Shown here in pieces: positions 14,601-25,437 of a stretch of 64,000 bases of DNA; the first letter of the stretch is position 1; each line of letters opens with the position of its first letter. Source of the stretch: Penium margaritaceum (taxonomy: Eukaryota > Streptophyta > Zygnematophyceae > Desmidiales > Peniaceae). The translations under genes were made by a program, and so were the position numbers. Under the pieces are notes generated by a model. The model was given only the letters and a program-made list of their open reading frames with translations. It ran no database searches and was not told the DNA's origin. Location: contig SZWC01000580.1 of NCBI GenBank assembly GCA_023375785.1, forward strand, positions 329,842 through 393,841, given 5' to 3'.

Positions 14601-15900
14601 AAGTGTGCGTAACTGCGTGTAAGTATGTGTAAGTGTGTGTAAGTGCTCATAAGTGTGTGTAAGTATGTGTAAGTGTGTGTAAGTGCGTGTAACTATGTGT
14701 AAGTGCGTGTAACTGTGTGTAAGTGTGTGTAAGTACGTGTAAGTGTGTGTAAGTACGTGTAAGTTTATATAAGTGTATGTAAGTGCGTGTAAGTGTGTGT
14801 AAGTGCATGTAAGTGTTTGTAAATGGGTGTAAGTATGTATAAGTTCGTAGAAGTGCGTGTAAGTGTGTGTAAGTGCGTGTAAGCGTGTGTACATGCAATT
14901 AACTGTGTGTAAGTGCGTGTAAGTGTGTGCAAGTGTGTGTAAGTGGGTATAAGTGCGTGTAAGTGTGTGGAAGTGTGTGTAAGTGTGTGTAAGTGCATGT
15001 AAGTGCGTGTAAGTGCGTGTAAGTATGTGTAAGTGCGTGTAAGTGTGTGTAAGTGCGTGTAAGTGCGTGTAAGTACATGTAAGTGTGTGTAAGTACGTAT
15101 AAGTGCGTTTAAGGACGTGTAAGTGCCTGTAAGTGGTGTAAGTGCGTGTAAGTGCGAGTAAGTGCGTGTTAGTGCGTGTAAGTGCGTGAAAGTGCATGTA
15201 AGTATGTGTAAGTGCGTGTAAGTGGGTGTAAGTACATGTTAATGCGTATAAGTACGTGTAAGTACGTGTAAGTGTGTGTAAGTGCGTGTAAGTGCGTGTA
15301 AGTTCGTGTAAGTATGTGTAAGTACGTGTAAGTGTGTGTTGGTACGTGTAAGTCTATAAAAGTGTGCATAAGTGCATGTAAGTGCGTGTAAGTGTGTGTA
15401 AGCGTGTGAAATTGCGTGCAAGTGCGTATAAGTGGGTGTAAGTGCATGTAGGTGTGTGTAAGTGCGTGTAATTATATGTTAGTGCGTCTAAATGCATGTA
15501 AGTGCGTGAAAGTGTGTCTAAGCATGTGTAACTGCGTGTAACTGCATGTAAGTACGTGTAAGTACGAGTAAGTACGTGTAAGTGCGTGTACGTGTATGTA
15601 AAAGCGTGTAAGTGCGTGTAAGTACATGTAAGTACGTGTAAGTGCATGTAAGTGCGTGTAAGTGTGGATAAATGTGTGTATGTACATGTGAGTGCATGTG
15701 AGTACGTGTAAGTGCATGTAAGTGCGTGTAAGTGCGTGTAAGTTCATGTAAGTGCGTGTAATTGTGTGTAAGTGTTTGTAAGTGCGTGTAAGTACGTGAA
15801 AGTGTGTGTAAGTGTGCTTAGGCTCGTATAAGTGCGTGTAAGTATGTGTAAGTGTAATTAACTGTGCTTAAGTGTGCGTACGTGCGTGTAAGTATGTGTA
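5625..15900 (+). repeat. Second copy of a ~5.6-kb higher-order block of array A
   Basis: Unusual unit variants recur in the same order. The CAATTAACTGC variant and the decamers after it at position 1 reappear at 5625. The phase slip AACTGATG at 602 reappears at 6205. GTACAAGTAGG near 1375 reappears near 6960. The irregular GCATTAAG near 4241 reappears at 14486, and CCTGTAAGTGGTG at 4881 reappears at 15126. The offset grows from about 5.6 kb to about 10.2 kb, explained by the inserted 3.84-kb 40-bp array and a further local duplication around 11.2-13.2 kb. This is inferred by eye; block edges are approximate. Confidence 0.75.
7181..11020 (+). repeat. Perfect 40-bp higher-order repeat, 96 copies
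   Basis: Within array A a block of four decamers, ending in ATGAG, GTGTG, GTATA and GCGTG, repeats without any visible substitution from 7181 to 11020. The length of 3840 bp equals 96 units of 40 bp. The flanking decamers are highly variable, and 7161-7180 is a near match that probably seeded the expansion. Such uniformity points to very recent amplification, or to an assembler walking round a repeat loop. Confidence 0.97.
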
Positions 15901-16683
15901 ACTGTGAGTAACTGCGTGTAATTGCATGTAACTATGTGTAAGTGTGTGCAAGTGCGTGTAAGTGTGTGTAAGTATGTGTAAGTGCGTGTAAGTGCGTATA
16001 AGTGCGTGTAAGCACGTGTAAGTGCGTGTAAGTGTGTGTAAGTACGTGTAACTGTGTGGAAGTACGTGTAAGTGTGTGTAAGTCCACGTAAGTGCATGTA
16101 AGTACATATAAGTGTGTATAAGTGTGTGTAAGTAGGTATAAGTGTGTGTAAGTGCGTATAAGTGTGTGTAAGTGCGTGTTAGTGTGTGTAAGTGCATGTA
16201 AGTGCGTGTAAGTGCGGGAAAGTGCATGTGAGTGCATGTGAGTGCGTGTAAGTGGGTGTAAGTGCGTATAAGTGTGTGCAAGTGCGTGCAAGTTTGTGTG
16301 TGTACATGTGTGTGCGTGTGTGTACATACGTAAGTGTGTCTATGTTTGTGTTTGTGCATGTATGTGTGAGTAAGTACGTGTAAATGCGTGTACGTACGTG
16401 TAAGTGCGTGTAAGTATGTGTGAAAGTGTGTAAGTGTGTGTATGTACGTGTAAGTACGTGTAAGTGCATGTAAGTGCGTGTAAGTGCGTGTAAGTTTGTG
16501 TATGTGCGTATAAGTGCGTGTAAGTGCGTGTAAGTTCATGTAAGTGTGCGTAAGTGTTTGTAAGTGCGGGTAAGTATGTGTAAGTGCATGCAGGTGTGTA
16601 TAAGTGCGTGTAGGTACGTGTAAGTGTGTATAAGTGTGTGTAAGTGCGTGTATGTGTGTGTAAGTGTGTGTAAGTGCATTGTG

Positions 16684-17535
16684 TAGGCATTACCAGGCAT
16701 TGCCCTGGCATTGCCAGGCATTACCCAGGCATTGTACAGGCATTGCCAGGCATGCCGGGCAATGTTTTGCAATGCGTGGGCAATGCGTGGCAATTCTTGG
16801 GCAATGCCTGGCACTGCCTGGGCAATGCGTGACAATGCTTGGCAATGGGTGGACAATGCCTGGCAATGATTCACAATGCCTAGCAATTCTTGGCAATGCC
16901 TGGGCAATGCCTGGTAATACCTGGGAAATCTTTGGCAATGCATGGCAATGCCTGGGCAATGTTTACAAATGCCTGATAATAATTGGGCAATGACTTGCAA
17001 TGTCTGGGTAGTGCCTGGCAATGAGTGGTAATGCCTGGTTAATTTTGGACAATGCCTGGCAATGCCTAGGCAACGCCTGGCAAGGCTTGGTAATGTCTTG
17101 CAATATCCGGGCAATGCGTGGCAATGACTGGGCAATGCCTGGCAAAGCGTGGCAATGCCAGGAAATTCCTGGGCAATGCCTAGGCAATGCCTTGCAACTC
17201 CTGGCAATACATGGCAATGCCTGGAAATGCCTGGGCAATGCCTCTGCAATGCCTAGACAATGCGTGGCAATGCCTGGCAAAGCCTCATAATGCCTGACTA
17301 TGCCAGGGTAATGCTTAGCAATGCCTGGCAATGCGTGGAAAATGCCTAACAATGCCTAGTGATGCTTGGCAATGCCTGGGCAATGCCTCTGCAATGCCTA
17401 GACAATGCGTGGCAATGCCTGGCAAAGCCTCATAATGCCTGACTATGCCAGGGAAATGCTTGTCATTGCCTGGCAATGCGTGGGTAATGTTTGGCAATTC
17501 CTGACATTGCTTGGCAAGGCCTGCACAATGCCTGG
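16684..17535 (+). repeat. Minisatellite array B (left part), 10-bp unit GCAATGCCTG
   Basis: Degenerate tandem repeats of GCAATGCCTG with many 11-bp units (GGGCAATGCCT). The first ~70 bp (16684-16755) are in the opposite orientation (AGGCATTACC, AGGCATTGCC), and the orientation flips at about 16755. A ~75-bp stretch starting GGGCAATGCCTCTGC at about 17237 is repeated at about 17384. The array is interrupted at 17536 by the hAT element and resumes in phase at 21886. Confidence 0.95.
17528..17535. repeat. Left 8-bp target-site duplication of the hAT element
   Basis: ATGCCTGG immediately precedes the terminal inverted repeat and is repeated exactly at 21886-21893. Removing the element plus one copy restores the 10-bp phase of array B, so the duplication is real and not just a result of the periodic flank. 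Confidence 0.9.
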
Positions 17536-17559
17536 TAAGGGTGCACACCGGTACAGAAC

Positions 17560-17675
17560 CGCGGTTCTCAGGTTGGAACCAGAACCGCGGTTCCGGTTCC
17601 GGCTCAGAACCGGAACCACGGTTCCGGTTCCGAACCGCGGTTCTGCCTGGAACCGCGGTTCTTCACGGTTCCACA
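17560..17675. promoter_or_regulatory. Left subterminal palindrome cluster (AACCGCGGTT)
   Basis: Several copies of AACCGCGGTT or a one-base variant lie within about 115 bp of the left end. hAT transposases are known to bind short repeated subterminal motifs, so these are the likely binding sites; that role is inferred. The right end holds the equivalent cluster at 21772-21868. Confidence 0.7.
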
Positions 17676-17914
17676 CATGAATACACGCACATGCACACTT
17701 CCTCTAGACAAAGCCCAGGGACAGCAAGTTTACATTTGACAATGCTCACCTTTCTCACTTTCACAACAGATTCATGACTATGGGGAAACACCAAGCATTA
17801 CTTGATAAACAATCAACTCGTCATGGGTTCCCTTGTCATGCACACTTGGTGTTGCCTTTTGCATTAGCCATGTTCATATGTTGAATTCATCATTCCCATT
17901 GTTCAATGCAAAAA
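17676..17914. other. hAT 3' non-coding region
   Basis: This stretch lies between the left subterminal palindromes and the transposase stop. I see no gene or repeat here; it is presumably the 3' untranslated part of the transposase transcript. Confidence 0.5.
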
Positions 17915-20394
17915 CTAGCACACAAGAGATGGAAGAAGAATGCATGTGAAATCAGTTGACTGATGGATCACAACTATACTCTCCATCGTCATCGTCATCA
18001 TCGTCATCACCACCCCCCCCAAACCCACTCCCACCTCCATCACATCATCATCGTCACCGGTGTCAAACAGCGTTAGGCCCTCTAACTCCTCAGCTGCTTC
18101 ACCAACCAACTCTGTTGTGGCTATCCGGCGTAGTGAATTTAATCGTTCTTCCTCCTCCTGCAGTTTTGGGGCCACATTGCCATGGCGATCAACTCGGAAC
18201 TCTAGCAGGCTGCGCTCGTTGATCCACGAATTCATGGTGAGAAGATTTTCTACCGTCAAGTGGTCGAGCGAATGGCGAAAGTCGGTGATGACGTGCCGGC
18301 CGAGGGAGAAGAGGCGCTCGGACTGTGTGGATGTGGCTGGGACCACAAAATGGTCCATGGCAGCAAGGAAGAAGGTGGGAAAGGAATTCTGCTTCTCTCG
18401 GTAATGGCGCAGCACGTTGCACGTCGGATCCTTCGGGGGAAGCTTTGCCCACCTGTCCACCTCACCCTCAAGTGTGGTTACAGCTGGTTCTTCAACCCGG
18501 GGGGCTGGATCTCGTGGCGCAAAGAGATCCTGCGATGGATCCGCCAGTGCAGCCTGCAGCAACTCTTCATCCTCTTCTTGCTGCTATAGCACGCGCGGAC
18601 GAGGTTGGCGCATCTCTACTAGTGCCGGCGCCACTGCAGAAGCTGCTATAATCTAGCTTTCATCACCTGTATCTTCTGCTGCTGCTGCTGCTTCTGCTGC
18701 TGCCGTTGCTACTGCTTCAGCTGCTGCACGTGCCTCCTCCACCCTGGTGTAGTATGGGCGGAGGAGCTCGATCACCTTCACTTGGAGTTCAGCTGCAGAC
18801 TTGATGCCCATGAGCCGGTGCGTCTTGTCGAAGTCGCGCAGCCGGAATGGTGGGTCAGCTGCTGTTGCAAGCACTTGACGGTCCGTTACCAAGGCTGCGT
18901 ACTTCTCCAGTTTTGCCTGGACAGCTTCAAGCATTGGCTTGATGTCCGCAAGAAACTGATCCTTCATGGTGAGTCTGCCAGCTGCGCCGCGCCGCTTTCC
19001 TTTCTTTTGTGCATTGATTGACCGCACCTGCCACCCATGGATCTTTGTCAGCATGGACTCAAAGAAGGCGACGACCAGGATGAGGGTGGGATACTTGTTG
19101 CCACTAATGTCATCTGTGTATGAATTGAACGGCTTCAAGATGAGGGTGAGTAGTGTGATGGTGGACCACTCCTCATCAGTCGGAGTCAGCAGTGTGCCCT
19201 CTCTTCCATACCCTGCCAGCCATGTCACAAGCACCTTGCGTAAAAATAACACGCGGCTGCACATATCAAGGGTTGAATTCCACCTTGTCTCGGTGTCAAG
19301 ATGGAGGAGAGGTACTTCACACCGGTGGTAGAGGATGCATAGATGAGGGACTGCTCCCTTGGTGTGCTGCGGGTGGAAAATGTACCAATAGCTCTTGCCT
19401 TGCCGATGACGTCGGCGACAGCGGGGAGGGACAGTAAATCATTGACGGCCAGGTTCATGATATGCCTCAAACACCTGATGTGACCTGCCTTCACAAACCC
19501 ATTGCCTGATGGGATGACATGACGGTCAATCATCGCATCATTTGTGCTTTCATTGTCCACAATGATGCAAAGCACACGTGACCACAACCCCCAACCTTTC
19601 AGAGCATCAGAAACGACATCAAACATATTCTGTGCATTTGGTGACTCTGGAATGGCAAGAAAAGAAAGCGCCATGGACTTAACCTTGAAGTCATTAACCT
19701 TGTGTGCAATGATGCCCACATATTTCATGTTTGCATCTGACTTCCGGCCATCAGTGGTGAAACTGATGGCAGAGGTGACCTCAGCCAGCAGTTTGCGCAA
19801 CCTAGCTCGGAAAGCAACCGCCCATGTCACAATGTCGCGTACAATGGTCGTGCGTCCAGGCAGATGAGCGGTGGGATTGCAATGCATAATTGCTTTCCCC
19901 AACCAGAATGAATCCATTGATAAAAAGGACAGGTTTTTATCTATGACGTGCTTCCACAGACACGTGAGCCAATACCTTTTGCTGAAGGTTAACCCCACTC
20001 CTGCAACGGCACGCTCTATGACAGTGGCACATGCTCCTGGATCTGCCCTAACAGCTTTCACGGCTGCATTGACAGCATTTGTAGTGGCGTGCTGCAGTGC
20101 GGTAGTGACCTCTTGCTCGTTCATCTCCTTGAACAACTTTGGGTGGAAAATGCGAAGATGCTTTCTCATTCCGCTCGTGGAGCTCTTCTTGCATCCAAAA
20201 TCTCTCCCGCACGTATTGCAGTCTGCCCTGTCTGGATCATCCTCCCGTCTTTTGAAGTAGCGCCAGATGACGGCCTTCTCCTTCTTGCGCTTCTCACCAA
20301 CCTCCCCTTCACCGGCCTCATCATCATCTGACTCGTCCTTGTCGGATTATTCTACAGCCTGTCGGTTGCCGCTCGAGCTCATGCGGTCTACCAT
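17915..20394 (-). pseudogene. hAT transposase with BED zinc finger, broken by stops and a frameshift
   Basis: Reading on the minus strand from an ATG at 20394, the frame runs through an acidic stretch to a BED-type finger (CNTC, then 16 residues, then HLRIFH; about 20155-20225). It continues into the catalytic core, with Asp in TTDGRKSD and in VDNESTND, and ends the first frame at 19225. The diagnostic block DTETRWNST (19271-19297) lies in the next frame, so a one-base-class shift occurred near 19298-19304. The second frame carries the C-terminal hAT region with PATSTQSERLFS (the expected third acidic residue is the Glu) and the Arg/Leu-rich dimerisation segment. In-frame stops are TAA at 20347 and TAG at 18653 and 18584. 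The full region is about 830 codons, a normal length for plant-type hAT transposases. The protein would cut and join transposon ends in the nucleus. This copy is probably inactive, unless TAR is read as sense. Confidence 0.88.
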
Positions 20395-20459
20395 GCTTGC
20401 TGTGCTACTCGTTGCCACAACCCCTGCCATAATTGCTATTAGCACTACAGCAAGCACAG

Positions 20460-21135
20460 CTGCCATTGCTGCTTGCTGCTGCTGCTGATGTTGGTGGTGC
20501 TGAACAACTTGCTGGCTGCTCCTGTAGCTGGTGCCGGTGCGCAACATTTTGCCTGCCACTGCTGCTGGCTGCCTGCCAATGCAGCTGCTATTGCTGACTG
20601 CCTGCCCCTACAGCCGGTGCTGCTTGCTGCCTGCCCCTGCAATGTTCTCCGGCTCCTGGTCTGGTTGACCAATCCGCTGGCTACCCCTGCAGCTGCTGCC
20701 ACTGCACAACGTCGTGGCTGCCGCTGCCACTCGCTGCATCTGCAGGTGCTGGCGCGGCTGACCAATTTGTGGGCTGCCGCTGCAGCTGCTGCCGCTGAGC
20801 AACGTGCTATGCGCCGCTGCTGATGGCTGTCGTTGCTGGTGTTTGTGGTTTTAAACAACCCGGCAGCTGCTGCTGCCTGCCTCTGCGAGTGCTCGTGTGG
20901 CAGACCATTGTGCTGGCTGCTCCTACAGCTGTTGCCGTTGAGCAATGTGCTCGCTGCTGCTGCAACTGGCTGCCGCTGCTAGGGCCGATGGTTATGGCCA
21001 ATGTGCTGGCTGCCCCTACAGCTGCTGGCACTACAAAACATTGTGGCTGACGCTGCTGCTGGCTACGTCTACAAGTGCAAGCGCTGCTGCTCCTGCAGCT
21101 GAAGTGCAGTTGGATGCAGTGGTCTTGCGGCCGCT
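20460..21135. repeat. Degenerate CTG/GCC-rich tandem repeat inside the hAT element
   Basis: The sequence is dominated by GCTGCTGCC-type triplets. A recurring ~40-bp motif (GGCTGCYCCTRCAGCTGYTG followed by a GCAAYRT core) starts near 20513, 20681, 20774, 20917 and 21009, spaced 92 to 168 bp. It lies upstream of the transposase start, so it is either leader or a subterminal repeat domain. Ala- and Gln-rich frames here are composition artefacts. A similar CAG-rich tract occurs in the element at 54990. Confidence 0.6.
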
Positions 21136-21771
21136 AGTTGAATGTGCTGCTACTGTCGTTCGCTAGCGCTGTGGCCATTGCGGCCATCACTCATTGGCAG
21201 TGGCGGAACTGGGCTGAGAAGAGGTCTCAACCCAACTGGTGAAGAGCTTTGTTGCAATGAGATGGAGACAAGTGACAGTGTAACAGAGCAGCAAACAGAA
21301 AGAGGTTGGGGATTGTTGATGATGTCGCCACTGCTCACGTCACCTGCTGAAAAAGGAAGCTTCCTCATAGCGGAAGCTTCTTTCAAGTGCACTGCAAAAG
21401 AACAAAGAGTAGGAAGTGGCAAAACGCATGGGCGTGCGTGCCATACCCTCGCACTGCACGCAATAGCCATGAGCTGCTGCGCCGCCAAATGCATGGAACA
21501 GAAGCAATGAATGACATTTGACGAGGATCGTCCATTCCAAGGTGGCGAGGACTGCCGACCCTCGCGTTGATGTGTCGGCGGTTGAGAACCAATGAGATTT
21601 GACGACTCGAACATTGTCATGCAGCCGGATCCTCTCGTTGATGCGTGGCAAGGATTGTCCGGATTCCGTCTCACTTGGACAACTTAGACGTGTTTGAGTC
21701 ACGAGGTGTTGAACGCGTCCACTGGTTTTTTTTCCAGCCCCCCCATCCCCCCCCCCCACAAAGCAGATGCG
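21136..21771. other. hAT right internal region, no assigned gene
   Basis: A 174-codon minus-strand frame (21150-21674) is open but shows no motif I recognise, so I do not call it. A perfect 9-bp stem with a 7-base loop (GAAGCTTCC / GGAAGCTTC) lies at 21356-21380. A T9 run followed by two C tracts lies at about 21724-21758. Confidence 0.5.
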
Positions 21772-21868
21772 AGAACCGCGGTTCTACAACGGTTCCAGAA
21801 AATTGGAACCGGAACCGCGGTTCCGGTTCTGGAACCGGAACCGCGGTTTTGGAATCGCGGTTCCAAGA
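21772..21868. promoter_or_regulatory. Right subterminal palindrome cluster (AACCGCGGTT)
   Basis: GAACCGCGGTTC, GGAACCGCGGTTCC, GGAACCGCGGTTTT and a GGAATCGCGGTTCC variant are packed before the right terminal repeat and mirror the left end. The same architecture, with the core changed to AATCGCGATT or related forms, is seen in the two small hAT-type elements at 30652 and 54990. Confidence 0.7.
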
Positions 21869-21885
21869 AGTTGTGTGAACCCTTA

Positions 21886-21893
21886 ATGCCTGG
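21886..21893. repeat. Right 8-bp target-site duplication of the hAT element
   Basis: ATGCCTGG follows the right terminal inverted repeat directly and matches 17528-17535 exactly. Confidence 0.9.
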
Positions 21894-23155
21894 CAATGCC
21901 TTGGAATGCCTGGGTAATGCCTGACAATGCCTCTGTAATGCCTGGCAATGCCTGGGCAATGCCTGGCAAAGCCTATCAATTCCTGGCAATGCCTTGCAAT
22001 GCTTAGCAATGCCTGGCAATGCTTGGCAATGCGTGGCAATGCCTCAACAATGCATGGGCAATGCTTGGACAATGCATGGTAATGCCTAGGAAATGCCTAG
22101 CAATGCCAAGCAATGCTTGGTAATGCCTGGGCAATACCTGGCAATGTCCGGCAATGCCTGTGCAATGCTTGGCAATGGCGGGCAATGCCTGGCAATGCTT
22201 GGCAATGCATGGCAATGCCAGGCAAGGTCTTGGCAATGCCTGGGCAATGCTTGGCAATTTGTGGGCAATGCTTGGTAATGCCTGGCAATGCTTGGAAATG
22301 CCTGGGCAATGCCTAGCAATGCTTGGCAATGCGTGGCAATGCCTGGGCAATGCCTGGCAAAGCCTGGGCAGTGCCAGGCAATGCCTCGGTAATGCTTGCC
22401 AATGCTTGGCAATGCACAGCAATGCCTCACAATGCCTGGCAATGCCTGTGCAATGCCTTGCAATGCCCGGGAAAAGCCTGGTAATGCCTTGGCAATGTCT
22501 GGACAATGCCTAGCAATGCCTGGCAATGCTTGGCAATGCCTCGCAATGCCTGGCAATGCCTGTCAATGCCTTGCAATGCTTGGGCAATGCCTTTGCAATG
22601 CCTAGACAATGTCTGGCAATGCCTATCAATGCCTGGCAGTGCCTGTGCAATGCCTTGCAATGCCCGGGCAAAGCCAGGTAATGCCTAGGCAATGCCTGGA
22701 CAATGCCTTGCAATGCCTGGCAATGCCTGACAATGCCTCGCAATGCTTGCCAATGCCTAGGCAGTGCCTGGAAATGCCTGGCAATGCCTTGCAATGCCCG
22801 GGCAATGCCTGTACAAAGCCTGGACAATGTCTAGCAATGTCTGACAATGCCTGGCAATGCTTGGAAATGCTTCGGTAATGCCTATTAATGCCTCGCAATG
22901 TGTGGGCAATGCCTGGCAATGCCTGGGAATGCCTGGGAAGTGTCTCGCAATGCGTGAGAATGCCTCGACAATGCCTGTCAATGCTTAGGCAATGCCTAGC
23001 AATGCCTGGGCAAAGCCTGGCAATGCCTGGGCAATGCCAGGCAATGCCTGGCAATGCTTTGTAATGTCTTGGAAATGCTTCGGCAATGCCTGGCAATGCC
23101 TGGGCAAGGCCTGGGAATGTCTAGCAATTCCTGGTAATGCCTGGGAAATTATGGC
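21886..23155 (+). repeat. Minisatellite array B (right part), 10-bp unit GCAATGCCTG
   Basis: Continuation of array B beyond the hAT insertion, in the same orientation as the main left part, with 9- to 12-bp length variants. The unit is nearly self-complementary around GGCA-A-TGCC. At 23150-23170 it grades into array C through intermediate units (GGCAACCCT, GGCAAAACTCT). Confidence 0.95.
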
Positions 23156-25437
23156 AACCCTGGCAAAACTCTGGCACAACTCTGGCACAACTCTCGCATA
23201 ATCCTGGCACAACTCTTGCACAACTCTGGCACAACTATGGCACAACTCTGGCATAACTCAGGCACAACTCTTGCACTAATCTGGCACAACTCTGGCACAA
23301 CTCTGGCACAACTACGGTTTAACTCTAGCACAATTCTGGCACAACTCTGGCAGAAGTCTGGCACAACCCTGGCACAACTCTGGCACAACTATGGCAGAAC
23401 TCTGGCACAACTCTGGCACAACTCTAGCACAAGTCTGGCACGACTCTAGCACAACTCTGGCACGACTCTGGCACAACTATGGCACAACGTTGGAACAACT
23501 CGGCACAACTTTGGCACAACTCTGGCACAACTCGGCACAACTCTGGCACAACTATGGCACAACTTTGGCACAACTATGGCACATTTATGGCACAACTCTG
23601 GCACAACTCTGGCACAACTCTGGCACAACTCTGGCATAACTATGGCACAACTCTGGCATAAATCTGGCACAACTGTGGCACAACTCTGGCACAACATTGG
23701 CACATTTCTGGCACAACTATGGCATAACACTGGCACAACTCTTGCATATCTCTGGCACAGCTCTGGCCCAATACTGGCATAACTCTGGCACAACTCTGGC
23801 ACAAGTCTGGCACAAGTCTGGCTCAACTCTGTCACAACTCTGGCACAACTATGGGACACCGCTGGCACAACTATTGCACAACTCTGGCACAACTCTTGCA
23901 TAACTCTGGTACAAATCTGGAATGATTGGGGCACACCTCTGGCATAACTCTGGCACTTCTCTGGCACAACTCTGGCACAACTCTGGCTCACCTATGGCAC
24001 AACTCTGGCACAACTCTGGCACAAATCTGGCACAACTCTGGCACAACTCTGGCACAACTCTGGGACAACTATGGCTCGACTTTGGCACAACTATCGCATA
24101 ACCCTGGCACTGCTCTTGCATAACTCTGGCATAAATCTGGAATGACTCTGGCACAACTTTGGCATAACTCTGGCAAAACTCTTGCACAACTCTGGCACAA
24201 CTCTGGCTCACCTATGGCACAACGTTGGCACAACTCTGGCACAACTCTGGCACAACTATGGCACAACTATGGCATAACTCTGGCACAACTCTAGCACAAC
24301 TCTGGCACAGGTCTGGCAAAACTCTAGCACAACTATGGCACGACTCTCGCACAACTCTGGCACAACTCTGGCACAACTCTGGCACACCTCTGGCACAACT
24401 CTGGCACAGCTCTGGCATAACTCTGGCACAACTCTGGCACACCTCTGGCACAACTCTGGCACAGCTCTGGCATAACTCTGGCACAACTCTGGCACACCTC
24501 TGGCACAACTCTGGCACAGCTCTGGCATAACTCTGGCACAACTCTGGCACACCTCTGGCACAACTCTGGCACAGCTCTGGCATAACTCTGGCACAACTCT
24601 GGCACACCTCTGGCACAACTCTGGCACAGCTCTGGCATAACTCTGGCACAACTCTGGCACACCTCTGGCACAACTCTGGCACAGCTCTGGCATAACTCTG
24701 GCACAACTCTGGCACACCTCTGGCACAACTCTGGCACAGCTCTGGCATAACTCTGGCACAACTCTGGCACACCTCTGGCACAACTCTGGCACAGCTCTGG
24801 CATAACTCTGGCACAACTCTGGCACACCTCTGGCACAACTCTGGCACAGCTCTGGCATAACTCTGGCACAACTCTGGCACACCTCTGGCACAACTCTGGC
24901 ACAGCTCTGGCATAACTCTGGCACAACTCTGGCACACCTCTGGCACAACTCTGGCACAGCTCTGGCATAACTCTGGCACAACTCTGGCACACCTCTGGCA
25001 CAACTCTGGCACAGCTCTGGCATAACTCTGGCACAACTCTGGCACACCTCTGGCACAACTCTGGCACAGCTCTGGCATAACTCTGGCACAACTCTGGCAC
25101 ACCTCTGGCACAACTCTGGCACAACTATGGCACAAATCTTGTACAAGTCTGGCACGCCTCTGGACCAACTCTGGCACGACTCTGGCACAACTCTGGCACA
25201 ACTCTGGACAACACTGGCACAACTATGGTTAAACTCTGGCACAACTCTGGCATAACTCAGGCACAACTCTGGCACAACTGTGGCACAACTATGGCAAAAC
25301 TCTGGCACAACTCTGGCACAACTATGGCACAAATCTTGTACAAGTCTGGCACGCCTCTGGAACAACTCTGGCACGACTCTGGCACAACTCTGGCACAATG
25401 TTGGCACAACTCGGCACAACTCAGGCACAACTCTGAC
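23156..25437 (+). repeat. Minisatellite array C, 11-bp unit CTCTGGCACAA
   Basis: Tandem 11-bp repeats, mostly CTCTGGCACAA with variants CTATGGCACAA, CTCTGGCATAA and CTCTAGCACAA. Both strands stay open over long distances in several frames because the unit seldom contains a stop; the resulting peptides are repeats and not genes. Near the right end a segment of about 100 bp beginning ACTATGGCACAAATCTTG (about 25124) recurs at about 25321. Confidence 0.96.
24384..25098 (+). repeat. Perfect 55-bp higher-order repeat, 13 copies
   Basis: Five consecutive 11-bp units form a 55-bp block that repeats without visible change. The marker ACACCTC recurs at 24384, 24439, 24494 and every 55 bp to 25099. 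The same pattern as the 40-bp block in array A: a perfectly uniform core inside a degenerate array. Confidence 0.95.

Larger units (their letters stand above)
1..16683 (+). repeat. Minisatellite array A, 10-bp unit TAAGTGCGTG
   Basis: The stretch is a nearly unbroken tandem array of a 10-bp unit, read on the + strand as TAAGTGCGTG. Variation is concentrated in the middle of the unit (for example TAAGTACGTG, TAAGTGTGTG, TAAGTGCATG, TAAGTATGTG), and a rarer variant carrying CAATTAACTGC recurs at irregular intervals (for example 9, 1303, 4653, 5630, 6890, 11947, 14895). Occasional units of 8 to 11 bp shift the phase. The minus strand lacks stop codons in all three frames because the unit length is not a multiple of three, so long Thr/His/Leu-rich frames appear in every minus frame; the + strand has TAA in almost every unit. 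No gene is visible in the array. Around 16290-16350 it degenerates into GT-rich sequence. Confidence 0.97.
17536..21885 (-). mobile_element. hAT superfamily DNA transposon, structurally complete, 4350 bp
   Basis: The element has terminal inverted repeats TAAGGGTGCACAC (17536-17548) and TAAGGGTTCACAC (reverse complement of 21873-21885), which differ at one of 13 positions. It is bounded by a perfect 8-bp target-site duplication, the length typical of hAT. Both subterminal regions are packed with copies of the palindrome AACCGCGGTT and its extended form GGAACCGCGGTTCC. It carries one transposase reading region on the minus strand with a BED-type zinc finger, the TRWNST block and the C-terminal hAT dimerisation region. 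The coding region holds three in-frame stops and one frameshift, so this copy is probably not autonomous even though its ends look usable in trans. Confidence 0.93.

Noticed and set aside
1-16683. CRISPR array
   Set aside because: Repeats are directly tandem without spacers and the context is eukaryotic.
20445-21135. Ala/Gln-rich frames in the hAT element
   Set aside because: They follow from CTG/GCC repeats and are open on both strands.
21150-21674. A 174-codon minus-strand frame in the hAT right region
   Set aside because: Open, but with no motif, family resemblance or supporting context; left unassigned.
17528-21893. The ATGCCTGG duplication as a trivial consequence of the periodic flank
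   Set aside because: Considered, but the right flank restarts 8 bp out of phase with the left and becomes in-phase only after removing one copy, so it is a true target-site duplication.
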